20,373 nt of DNA from Basidiobolus ranarum (lineage: Eukaryota > Basidiobolomycota > Basidiobolomycetes > Basidiobolales): positions 1-20,373 of the forward strand of contig JASJQH010000230.1 in the NCBI GenBank assembly GCA_040143965.1, in the 5' to 3' direction. This document shows, in pieces, positions 9,072 to 17,676 of this stretch. Position 1 is the stretch's first letter. Each line of letters starts with the position of its first letter. A program made the translations under genes and the position numbers. Under the pieces are notes generated by a model. That model did not search any database and was not told the DNA's origin. It saw nothing but the letters and a program-made list of their open reading frames with translations.

Positions 9072-9915
9072 ATGGGACAAAAGACCAGTAAATTAAGCCC
9101 TGAACAGTTGGGTGAATTACAAAAGTGCACATACTGTAGGTTTATTTTCTCTTAGATCTCTCGTCGCCGTTTATCTTACCTAAATATCTTCTTTCCATCT
9201 CTCAACACGACAATTAGTCGATAAGAAGGAACTGCAACAATGGTGAGCAAAATATTACTATATTGAGTACCATTCCTCTAAGTTTTAACTTTGATGTTGG
9301 CTTACAGGTATAAAGGCTTCATCAAAGATTGCCCCTCAGGAAACCTCGACAAGAACGAGTTCAAAAAGATTTACAAACAATTTTTCCCTTTCGGTGATCC
9401 ATCAGGTTTTGCAGAGTTTGTGTTTAACGTATTTGATGAAAATAAGAACGGCACCATCGACTTTAAGGAATTTATATGCGCTCTTTCTGTCACATCCCGC
9501 GGAAAAACCGAAGAAAAGTTGCTTTGTAAGCCTTTTTGTTTCTACTTTTTTACTTTATTTCAAAGGAATTAACTTGATTGTGTTCTTAGGGGCTTTCCAG
9601 TTGTACGATATTGACAGTGATGGATTTATAACACGTGAAGAGATGCTCCTTATCGTTGAAGCTATCTATAAGATGGTTGGTAGCATGGTGAAGCTGCCTG
9701 AAGATGAAGATACTCCTGAAAAACGAGTGGAGAAAATCTTTAGATTGATGGACAAGGTAGAATTCAGCTTAGTAGTCACTTCAACTTGTGCTAGTTTCTA
9801 ATATTTTATTCCGAAGAATAATGACGGCAAATTATCCATGGAAGAATTCCAAGAAGGATCTAAACAGGACCCAACAATTGTTCAAGCACTCTCTTTGTAT
9901 GACGGACTGGTCTAA
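9072..9915 (+). CDS. NCS1: neuronal calcium sensor 1 / frequenin
   Basis: Frequenin is a myristoylated EF-hand protein; in fungi it binds and activates the phosphatidylinositol 4-kinase Pik1 at the Golgi and takes part in calcium signalling. Five exons (9072-9135, 9218-9242, 9308-9525, 9590-9756, 9817-9915) give 573 bp and 190 residues, exactly the human length. The N-terminal MGQKTSK fits N-myristoylation. EF1 is degenerate (KDCPSGNLD), as in the family. EF2 (D73-E84, [12 protein letters not shown]), EF3 (D109-E120, [12 protein letters not shown]) and EF4 (D157-E168, [12 protein letters not shown]) keep the calcium-binding positions. The C-terminus ALSLYDGLV is the classic ending. Introns are 60-82 bp. 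Exon 2 is only 25 bp. A poly(A) signal follows at 10121. Confidence 0.97.
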
Positions 9916-10120
9916 TGATTGATAAAGTCGCGTATTGTAAGCAGATTGATGGATCCAATCCACTTTATAACTTCATTAATGTGTATAACAGAGAATGTCT
10001 TTCACTATTTATTATATATGATCTTTCTTCGTTTTTGATGATCCTTCCTACATTTCATTCATGTCGAAGAACTACTCAAAGAACTACAGAAGAGCCACTC
10101 ACTTCCTGGGACGAATGAGC

Positions 10121-10126
10121 AATAAA
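10121..10126 (+). terminator. poly(A) signal for NCS-1
   Basis: AATAAA occurs 206 bases after the NCS-1 stop; it is the first canonical signal in the 3' region. Confidence 0.5.
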
Positions 10127-10558
10127 ATTTCTGAAACATCAACAACGCTCTTATCAATATACATAATATTGACACCCATATTAATCCTTAAGAGACCATA
10201 GCACTACCACCTAAGGGGGTGAGAACTAAACATGTATTTGGCCTCTTGAGAAGATCGATATGTACATCTACATAGCTCAACTGACTGATTAGTTATGTAT
10301 GCGGGTGTCATTTGAACGACTCCTAGGATTTAGCGATCGTCCAATATGAGGCACGAGTGTCCAATTCACTATGCCTCTATATAGTTAAAGCAATGGAGGG
10401 GGTGGGGGCAGCTGTTGAATAAAGTGCCTACTTGTTTCATGGTTGCCTATAAAATCCGTTCTTATTGTAAAATATATACATATAACTTCTGGAACAAGAG
10501 TATATTAACCTAGCTATTTCGCAAGTTCCCTTATACTCCTTGTCCTTTTAAAGCTCCA

Positions 10559-10610
10559 TTGTATTCTAGTAAGAATACAGACGGAGATTTGAATCCGTAT
10601 TTGAATACAA
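10559..10610. repeat. inverted repeat / possible hairpin
   Basis: Outer arms TTGTATTC (10559-10566) and GAATACAA (10603-10610) pair fully, and inner arms ACGGA (10581-10585) and TCCGT (10594-10598) pair across an 8-base loop. It lies about 240 bases upstream of the membrane-protein gene. No function is known to me. Confidence 0.5.
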
Positions 10611-10850
10611 AGTATATGTGCGCGCTTATGCGTTTATGCAAGTTCAGATTAATACAACTTGAGTAAGCTGAACAAATTCGGAAATAAATAAATTCGCTTA
10701 TTTTACTCAATTACTAGACCATGCAACCTTCCCGCCTCTTACTTCGTACTCGCCTCTATTTAAACCCCTTGGTCATTTGATGAATTCCCTTGTTTGTTCA
10801 TTGTCGTTCGCCTTTTGTCTTTGATTCAACACGCCGTCTTTAGGCAAAAT

Positions 10851-11429
10851 ATGAACTCATTAAAATTATGGCCAACGGCCTTCATAACAGGATTACTTCA
10901 AGTAACTGTGAAGGCATCAGTCAAAAGGGATTTCCCTCCAAATACCACCGCAACACCACCCCCTTCAATAATTGGCAATGAGATTGATTCCTCTTCGTCG
11001 CACAAGGATATTTCGCCTCTATTACTGAGTATATGTTTAGGCAGTTCCTTACTTGTCATATTACTCTTTGCTATACTCTATTTTCTTTTGAGTAGACGTA
11101 AGAACAAAGTATTTCCCATGCCGATCAAAGATCACAACCTTCCTTGTGATAAAGAGACCAATGACGTTTCCGAAAAACACTTTAAAGAAATGATGACTAT
11201 CATGGATGCTGAAGAGGGATACTCTGCAAGCCTACATAGCCCACCCAACCATGTCCTTTCTAGTACCCTCGTCTCCCCGCCACCTACAAAAACTGCACAT
11301 CCAGCCATGACTATCCCAAGACCTGTGAAGGATGGGTCCTGGAGGCTCAGTCGACTAAAATTAGGCACTAAGTTTGACGGTAACTCACCTACGGGAAAGT
11401 TTCTTCGAGATTCGTATCAAGTCTGGTAG
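10851..11429 (+). CDS. orphan single-pass membrane protein
   Basis: I do not recognise this gene. The intronless frame from the ATG at 10851 encodes 192 residues; the frame stays open upstream to 10794 but without an ATG. Residues 1-22 (MNSLKLWPTAFITGLLQVTV) look like a signal peptide, followed by a KR pair at 25-26. A short Ser/Thr/Pro-rich outer segment with a possible N-glycosylation site (NTT at 31) precedes a strong transmembrane helix at about 55-80. The stop-transfer cluster SRRKNK marks a cytosolic tail of about 110 residues rich in Pro, Ser and Thr with basic patches. This is the plan of a type I plasma-membrane or wall-sensor protein, though the outer domain is very short. Function is not inferred. 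Confidence 0.65.
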   Translation: MNSLKLWPTAFITGLLQVTVKASVKRDFPPNTTATPPPSIIGNEIDSSSSHKDISPLLLSICLGSSLLVILLFAILYFLLSRRKNKVFPMPIKDHNLPCDKETNDVSEKHFKEMMTIMDAEEGYSASLHSPPNHVLSSTLVSPPPTKTAHPAMTIPRPVKDGSWRLSRLKLGTKFDGNSPTGKFLRDSYQVW

Positions 11430-12341
11430 TCCAGATATTCAAAAGCTCTATACTACTTTCGCTAAACCATTTCCACTATCATTGTACAAAAACTCACTTT
11501 CGTTGAGAACCGATAGAGACGAAACGCCTTGGTCCTACTGCTACATATTCCTGGCGTGTATTTCCATATCATTGGAAATGCAGTTCTTGGTGAAAATGAA
11601 ATAGTATCGCATACCCTCCTGGAAGTACAACAACTACTTCCATATACATTTTGACTCAGCCACTTTGGTTCAAAGTTGACTGATTTGACATTGTGCTCTA
11701 CCTCATTAAAGTTTACATATTTCCTGTATATATGTCTACCTTACCTGTTATATAATGTACGATTTTTCTTGTTCACTTTTGCCCCGCCCCTCTATACCTT
11801 CAAAAACGAGATACGCATACTCTTCCCAAACAATCCTCATAAACTATTCCGCTGATTCCATTCGAGAAATAAGGAAGTGTGCAAAACATGGTCAGTTCCC
11901 ATAGGACCTGTTCTAGTTTGACTGGTAGATATACAAAATATACGACATTTCTTGATTTGTCTGATTGAAAAGGTCTTCGCACTCGTCAACTTCATAATAA
12001 ATCAGTTACTTGACCGTAAGTGATCAAACAATGCCCTTGGAAAAGTAGTGATAAATTATATAAGCAATCCATTTTACCAGCCATTACGTAACAAAGGGAT
12101 ATTTTAAGTTAGTTGTATTTGTGTGCTCATCCAATCCGGAAATTATATTGAGTAAACTAGTAGATTCTGGATCTCCTAGAAATCCCATTAAGTAGTGAGT
12201 AACATCTCTTGTGTGGCTTAACGTCCAAAAAGTACTACCATATAGATATTATATTCTTATAGGTTTTTTTCCTGGTTGACTAGTTTGGTTTACGTGTTAT
12301 TCATCGTTTTATAGGCTCGTTTTGCGAATTTTGCATTTATT
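11430..12341. other. intergenic region upstream of the first ankyrin-CCCH gene
   Basis: This 912-bp AT-rich region contains a C-rich box (11781-11790, GCCCCGCCCC) and an AATAAA near 11996. A possible 5' untranslated intron could run from a GTGAGT near 12195 to a TTTATAG about 30 bases before the ATG at 12342; this is a guess. The overlapping frame at 11374-11604 lacks family features. Confidence 0.4.
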
Positions 12342-13121
12342 ATGGAAGAACCGACCATATGTTACGTGGCAGGCAATGGGGATCTTGAAAGACTTAGAGA
12401 AGAACTAAATAATGTTAACTGTGATCTTGAGGCCATTAACTCTCAAGGGCTAACTCCACTCATGATGGCAGCCAAAGAAAATCATCTGGAATGTGTTCGA
12501 GTTTTGATACTTGCTGGAGCTAACCCCAATGCACAAGCCGCAAAAGGTACTGCTTCAGAATATACAGTACATCCAGAGATTCTTCAAATCATAGCAGAAG
12601 CTAGAAATCGTAATGGTTTATCAAGATTTCCATCGGAGAACACTCAACAAGGCTCTTTTACCTCAAGTTCTCCTTCAGTTTGTCGCTTTTTTATGAAAGG
12701 ATATTGCCGTTTTGGTAACAGCTGTAGATTCACTCATCAAGGCTTGGGTCAAAGTCAACCAGAACTACCTTTAAATAGTTATAACCCTATGCCAACTTGT
12801 CGATATTGGTTACAGGGAAATTGTCGTTTTGGAAATCAATGCAGATATGAACATCCTGTCACTGCTAGACCAGATTTACCCTTTCTCCACCACCCATATG
12901 CAATGCCCCTCCCGTATATTCCTATGCCACTTCCAGTAAACTTTGAAAACTCGTTTAGTCAAGAAGAATACAACACTGATCAGTCTGTGTACGACAAAGA
13001 AATTGAAGAGCGTATTGAGAATTTTGGTTTTACTGAAGAAGAAGTGGATATGTTGCTATCATATGAAGTTATGCCTTGGGAGAGCAACGCTTGGGAGATA
13101 TTGAAAGCTATTCAAAATTAA
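12342..13121 (+). CDS. ankyrin-repeat, tandem CCCH zinc-finger protein (paralog A)
   Basis: The intronless gene encodes 259 residues. Residues 4-66 form about two ankyrin repeats (AGNGDLERLREELN; GLTPLMMAAKENHLECVRVLILAGANPNA). Two CCCH zinc fingers of the C-x7-C-x5-C-x3-H type follow: C114/C122/C128/H132 (CRFFMKGYCRFGNSCRFTH) and C153/C161/C167/H171 (CRYWLQGNCRFGNQCRYEH). Such fingers bind RNA, so an mRNA-regulatory role is inferred. A Pro-rich linker (LPYIPMPLPV) leads to a short C-terminal module at about 222-257 with GFTEEEVDMLLS and NAW, shared with the next gene. The ankyrin-plus-CCCH plan recalls plant TZF and fungal ankyrin-CCCH proteins. The ATG is the first in frame, just before the ankyrin domain. 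Confidence 0.9.
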   Translation: MEEPTICYVAGNGDLERLREELNNVNCDLEAINSQGLTPLMMAAKENHLECVRVLILAGANPNAQAAKGTASEYTVHPEILQIIAEARNRNGLSRFPSENTQQGSFTSSSPSVCRFFMKGYCRFGNSCRFTHQGLGQSQPELPLNSYNPMPTCRYWLQGNCRFGNQCRYEHPVTARPDLPFLHHPYAMPLPYIPMPLPVNFENSFSQEEYNTDQSVYDKEIEERIENFGFTEEEVDMLLSYEVMPWESNAWEILKAIQN

Positions 13122-13384
13122 GAGTCTAACCACAATAATAACATCGCTTTCAGTGCTCACGTAGAATCTTTACCTTTTGTATTCCAATTGATGATGATTC
13201 TTCGATATTTATTATATCTTTATTATATCCTTCAGGAAGTTTCCTAACCCTTTATCTCTCTGCTAAGATTCTTTGTAAATCCCAGTTTTTTAAAGTGATA
13301 TTCTAGAGTCCTTTCCACCCACTTCACCGCTAACAATAATACTACTTTTACACATGCCATGATTTTTTGTAGTTCAGCTGAGCC

Positions 13385-13390
13385 AATAAA
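13385..13390 (+). terminator. poly(A) signal for ankyrin-CCCH paralog A
   Basis: AATAAA about 264 bases after the stop at 13121. Confidence 0.4.
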
Positions 13391-13682
13391 CTAGAACTCA
13401 TGCAAGTATTACGTATATGCGTATATGGCTAAGAAGTATGCCACCGTTCTTAGAGGCAATATATTTCTATGAATTTATCTATTTAAAAGTCCAACCAATT
13501 GTAAATGCATAATCAATGATGGTGCTATTTACAAAATCTAGACAAGTGAACTAATGATTTCATTTGATTCAACACATATATGCAATTGTGACTTGTTGGG
13601 CTCTATTACTGGTCAAGAATTCATGTTGATCGCAGTCAGCATACTTTGACTCATTACTTTTTTCGGCTCTAGATCGAGGTTT

Positions 13683-13690
13683 TATAAAAG
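13683..13690 (+). promoter_or_regulatory. TATA box of ankyrin-CCCH paralog B
   Basis: TATAAAAG matches the TATA consensus and lies about 125 bases upstream of the ATG at 13814. Paralog A has no equally clear box at the same distance. Confidence 0.55.
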
Positions 13691-13813
13691 CATCGAAACT
13701 GTGGCGTGGCACAGGCACAAACGCACACTCACCTATTCATACTTACATTCTCATATTTCTATCAAGTATTCTTCAAACTCGGTGAATATCTAGTTACAAT
13801 AACTTCTCACTTC

Positions 13814-14686
13814 ATGATTATTACCGCACTATGGAAGGCTGCCAATGAAGGCGACATTACAAGTCTAAGATTCGAATTACTTAATACTCCCGAACACTTA
13901 GATACACCTGATGCTCTAGGAAGAACTCCTCTTATGATCGCCTCCAAAGGCAATCACGTTCAAGCTGTACGTGAATTACTTCTTGCCGGTGCCGACCCGG
14001 ACGTGAAAAATGAACTGGGTACTGCTACAGAATTTACTACCAATGGAAAAATTGTCAAGATGATAACTGACGTACGTGAGGGTTTAGTACCGGAAATGCC
14101 CACTCCCGGTAGTGCTACATTTAAAGAAGCAGGTTTCGATGTATCCGATGATAGAAGATCTTCCACTAACTCACTAGATTGCCCATTTTTAAGAAGAGGT
14201 AGTTGTCCAAACGGTAAACGGTGTAGTTTTTCTCATCCTAAAGAGGAAGATATTGTTGATTCTGAGGAGGAGGAAGGTGTAGCAGAACAACAACAACGTA
14301 TGAGAAATTGTGGTTTCACCGATGATGAAGTGCAAGTATTATTATCACAGGGAGTTCGACCAACTGATGAAAATGCTTGGGATGTATTGGCTTCCTTAGC
14401 TAAATGTGATCGATATAGAGAAGGGATATCTTACGATGTTTTGAAGAAGATTCATCATATTGTATATGAAAATTCCTCTGCTAGGGATTTTAACCGGCTC
14501 TCTACTGGATATGAACATGGTGAAATTATCCATGAAGATGATGAAGACACTTCCTCGATTGAAGAGCTAGAGGACTTGATAAATAATTATCATCTATCTG
14601 ATGGTGCCGCCACTCCAGAAATTACAAGTGGTAAAGTTAAACCATACACTACAATATGGACGGTGACGAATGAATCAGTCCAGTAA
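13814..14686 (+). CDS. ankyrin-repeat, single CCCH zinc-finger protein (paralog B)
   Basis: The intronless gene encodes 290 residues from the ATG at 13814, which places MIITALWKAANEGDI in register with MEEPTICYVAGNGDL of paralog A. Residues 5-66 hold about two ankyrin repeats (GRTPLMIASKGNHVQAVREL, LLAGADPDVKN). One CCCH finger is visible: C123/C131/C137/H141 (CPFLRRGSCPNGKRCSFSH), C-x7-C-x5-C-x3-H. The second finger of paralog A is absent. The shared module at about 162-195 reads CGFTDDEVQVLLS...NAWDVL. An extra tail of about 95 residues is acidic (HEDDEDTSSIEELEDL). The two genes are adjacent and co-oriented, so they look like a tandem duplication followed by loss or gain of one finger. RNA binding is inferred from the finger type. 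AATAAA follows at 14799-14804. Confidence 0.9.
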   Translation: MIITALWKAANEGDITSLRFELLNTPEHLDTPDALGRTPLMIASKGNHVQAVRELLLAGADPDVKNELGTATEFTTNGKIVKMITDVREGLVPEMPTPGSATFKEAGFDVSDDRRSSTNSLDCPFLRRGSCPNGKRCSFSHPKEEDIVDSEEEEGVAEQQQRMRNCGFTDDEVQVLLSQGVRPTDENAWDVLASLAKCDRYREGISYDVLKKIHHIVYENSSARDFNRLSTGYEHGEIIHEDDEDTSSIEELEDLINNYHLSDGAATPEITSGKVKPYTTIWTVTNESVQ

Positions 14687-15041
14687 CGTAGTATTACCCT
14701 AACGTAAATATGGATTGTCGTTCACTTGATGAGATCTTGACAGTCCATTTCAAAACTTGTAAGCTATGAATTTAGCAAACTATCTGTAAATTCTTTCAAA
14801 TAAATAAATACGAATCGATCTATAAGTCATTAACTTTACATGTTAATATTTCATATTAAAATAACTCCCATTTTACTTGATAAAATGCTAGAGTAAAAAA
14901 ACTTTTGGGGAGAGGAGAGGTTCTTTCAGTACATGATATAGAACGACCAACAGCTAACAACTTCCTATTTTTATACAGTAATTACGGTGAAAGAAAAGTG
15001 GCGGAGATTTTCTTCTATATAGTGCTCCAATGTCTAACGAG
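14687..15041. other. convergent gap: ankyrin-CCCH B / TFB5
   Basis: The 355-bp gap has the poly(A) signal above and a purine tract (14907-14920). No gene is visible. Confidence 0.5.
14799..14804 (+). terminator. poly(A) signal for ankyrin-CCCH paralog B
   Basis: AATAAA (within AAATAAATAAATA) lies 113 bases after the stop at 14686. Confidence 0.55.
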
Positions 15042-15469
15042 TTATTTCTCTTCCAACTTGTAAGTATTTTCATCGAGTAATTTATCTACTTCATATTTAA
15101 GTCGGTCCAACCAACTTCCATCGATGAATACGTGAGTGTCGTCTAAGTCTTCAATCATAAAGTGATAGGAATTATTAAGGTTCAAAACTATCTGTTTAAC
15201 CGCCTCATCACTAAATAAAAACAATCAAACATATTAGTAAAGGGGACTAAATTATGTGAATTTCTTCTACATATTTACGTACCACTCTACTATCATACCT
15301 ATGTTCAAGAAAAAGTAAAAAAAAAAGGTTCGAGTTAATGAAAGGTTATTTTTCAAGTAAGATATTAAGTTTTAAATGTATTCTAGTGAAGTTGTATATC
15401 TTCTCACTCTCGATGGCTATTCTAATGTTACATGAAAAGCGGTTACCAACCTTTGATTGCCTTGACCAT
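15042..15469 (-). CDS. TFB5: TFIIH subunit 5 (TFB5/TTDA/GTF2H5)
   Basis: TFB5 is the smallest TFIIH core subunit; it binds p52/Tfb2 and stimulates XPB/Ssl2 in nucleotide-excision repair and transcription. Three exons on the minus strand: 15469-15451 (19 bp), 15298-15283 (16 bp) and 15210-15042 (169 bp), total 204 bp and 67 residues, close to 71 in human. The N-terminus MVKAIKG, then MIVECDEAVKQIVL, matches the human MVNVLKG...IECDPAMKQ. The strongest mark is EDLDDTHVFID, followed by the C-terminal helix LLDENTYKLEEK. The two tiny exons are supported by phase and family alignment. Intron 1 is 152 bp, the longest in the window, with donor GTTGGT; intron 2 is 72 bp with donor GTACGT. Confidence 0.93.
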
Positions 15470-15726
15470 GATTGTAAACGGAAGAATACTTTACTACTCA
15501 CTTGTATGTATATATATGTATTCAGGTGATACTGCCAGTCACGTGAACAAACCCTATTTGGAATCACAATTTTTTGCACCAAGAAACAACATAACTTCAA
15601 TGATTTTATTTGACAAGCTTAATGTAGAGAGAAGTAAGCGTCAATCAAAGGGAGGTCATTCATAACGGGGGAGGGGAGTGGTTTCTATGATTTCGATTAC
15701 AAATAAAAGAAAATATATCAAGAATC

Positions 15727-17416
15727 TTATTCAGATTTAGCCTTTTTTTTAGGTTGTTCAGCATCTTCCGCTTCGTTAATTTCTTCTTCGGGGACGGTAA
15801 TTTTACGAAGTAAACCAGTAGGGTACAAGTTGGGAAGTGTCTCAACTAGCAATGGATGAATTCAATTAGTAACAATTCTTCCAAATTCAATTCTACTCTT
15901 CTAAGTTACCTTCACAAGAACCAAATTCATTCACCAATTTAGCTTCCGATTGTTCGTACTAAATTCAGGATAAACATCAATACCATTCCAACATAAAAAC
16001 GTACTCCTCTAGTTACCTTTCCGTCTTGATCTTTAAAGGATACAACTAAATCCGAGGATTTATCCGAGTAGGACAACCACAAGTTTCCATTGTTATCGTA
16101 AGCACCATCCAATGGATCAGCATTCAATGAAATCACCTGTTGGAAATCTAAAGTAGCTGAGGCCTCGTTCCATCTAAAGACAAGTCCATTGTTGTATCTA
16201 AACAATAAATAGAGTGAATAGATGCATGCTTGACTGGTGACGTGAATCGGATTTACTTCTCAATCAAAACAAGGACATCCTTGTTTTGGGGGGATACCTC
16301 CAATGTAGTGACAAATACGTGATTTCCTGTAATCTAGTGTTCATGGAGGATTAGAAAGAAGTAAATTAACTAGCATACAGGGTGACTTACTGGTTGACAG
16401 CTTTGTTGATCAAGAATCTCTCGGAGATTAATGGCTTGCTTAAGGGAGCCATTTAAATAATCCCAAACCATGATCATTCCATCACCACCTCCGGAGACAA
16501 GTAATTCTGGGGCAAATGAGAGAAGACGAACCTGCGAGACGAACCTAAAGATGGGTTAATTCAGAGGTGCCATCTTGAAAGTACGAAGAAGTACATACTC
16601 AGTGTGACCAAGACAGAATGAGTGGATATTATAAGTATCTGGATAGTTGGAGACTCGAATCTTCTCATCCCGATCAGCAGTGATGATATGTTTGTTTCCA
16701 GGAGTGAGGAGCTAGTAAGAGAAGGTTACTTTGGAATTCACTACGTAAAACAAGTCGTTTGACGCCTACCATATCCGTGGTCATGGAAACGTGACCGAGA
16801 AGTAGCTCTTCATGGCCAGTAGTGGGATCAATTGGTAGTCTAGATCGATAATCATCAATATCATATTCCAACCTAGTAAAAGCAAATATGTCCGTGGTAT
16901 ATTTACTTGTAAACATCTCCGAATTTATCCGCAACAAAGATCATATCATTTTCGGTGGAGAAGTTGATGGCATTGTAACGCTTAATGACAGGTCTAAGTA
17001 TATTCGAAGAAAGAAACGTCAATCTCACCGGAAAGCAATACAAGAATATAGTTATGAATAAGTAACCTGGTGTTTAAACAACTCCAGTTTGAAACGGTCC
17101 AGATTTTGAGGGATTTATCTTCACCGCTAGTAGCCAATAATTTACCGTCTGGGCTAAAGGCTAAGGTACGAATAACATCGGTGTGTCCATCTTTTATCTC
17201 AACAACTGAAGATTTGATTTCTTCTGGTACGTCACATGAACTAGCTTTGATAGAACCGTCACTGCAATTAAAAGTTTAACAATGTGTGAATGAATCATAT
17301 ATCGATATAAACGAAACCAACTTGGTATCAACGACTTGGAAGTTCTTGCCACACACAAGGACCAGAAGGCTTTCGGTGGGACTGTGAAGAGTATGAGTAT
17401 AGGGATGTCTGACCAT
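15727..17416 (-). CDS. TRM82: tRNA (guanine-N7) methyltransferase non-catalytic subunit TRM82/WDR4
   Basis: TRM82 is the WD-repeat partner of the methyltransferase Trm8/METTL1 that makes m7G46 in tRNA. Ten exons on the minus strand: 17416-17322, 17261-17067, 16993-16907, 16839-16770 (or 16872-16770), 16711-16599, 16544-16391, 16333-16257, 16197-16017, 15958-15910 and 15845-15727. This gives 379 residues (390 with the longer exon 4, which would need a 34-bp intron). WD features include [20 protein letters not shown] and SLKIWTVS. The WDR4 signature is strong: [39 protein letters not shown] and [16 protein letters not shown]. The basic C-terminus PKKKAKSE is a likely nuclear signal. The first donor is GTTGGT. 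The gene is divergent from SET/NAP with 260 bp between their ATG codons. Confidence 0.94.
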
Positions 17417-17676
17417 TGCTGTATTCGTTTACAAGCACCAGTATGTCGCGTCAGGCCGAGACAACTCCGGTGAGGCTGATTTTAAGAAAACCTTTTTTTC
17501 ATGTTTAGCTTAAAAAAAAAGGGATGTTTAGATAACACAGTTTATACACAGTTTAATTGATTTTCATCAATTATCCAACCATTAACTGGGATAAAATTGC
17601 TAGAAAAATTACCACGATAAAACTCTAAAAAGTGTCAGGACTTCTTGTCTCAAGCCTCTACTCTATAGAACAAATC
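17417..17676. promoter_or_regulatory. divergent promoter TRM82 / SET-NAP
   Basis: Only 260 bp separate the two start codons, so both promoters must lie here or overlap the 5' ends. A locally GC-richer patch (about 17440-17475) interrupts the AT-rich background, and an A run lies at about 17512-17520. No TATA box is evident for either side. Confidence 0.5.

Larger units (their letters stand above)
9916..10850. other. intergenic region between NCS-1 and the membrane protein
   Basis: This 935-bp region holds the NCS-1 3' untranslated region, a G-rich tract at 10395-10408, an inverted repeat at 10559-10610, and a TATTTAAA box near 10756, about 90 bases before the next ATG. The short frame at 9915-10118 overlaps the 3' untranslated region and looks like chance. 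Confidence 0.5.
13122..13813. other. intergenic region between the two ankyrin-CCCH paralogs
   Basis: The 692-bp spacer holds the 3' untranslated region of paralog A with AATAAA at 13385-13390 and the promoter of paralog B with a TATA box at 13683. The frame upstream of 13814 stays open to 13706 but lacks an ATG and does not align with paralog A, so it is read as leader. Confidence 0.55.

Noticed and set aside
15338-15665. Overlapping short frames around the TFB5 start on both strands
   Set aside because: They cover TFB5 intron 1 and its promoter, show no family similarity and conflict with the better-supported TFB5 model.
16840-16872. A 34-bp intron in TRM82 that would add [11 protein letters not shown]
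   Set aside because: The alternative acceptor gives a 67-bp intron of normal size and keeps the frame; the longer exon is mentioned only as an option.
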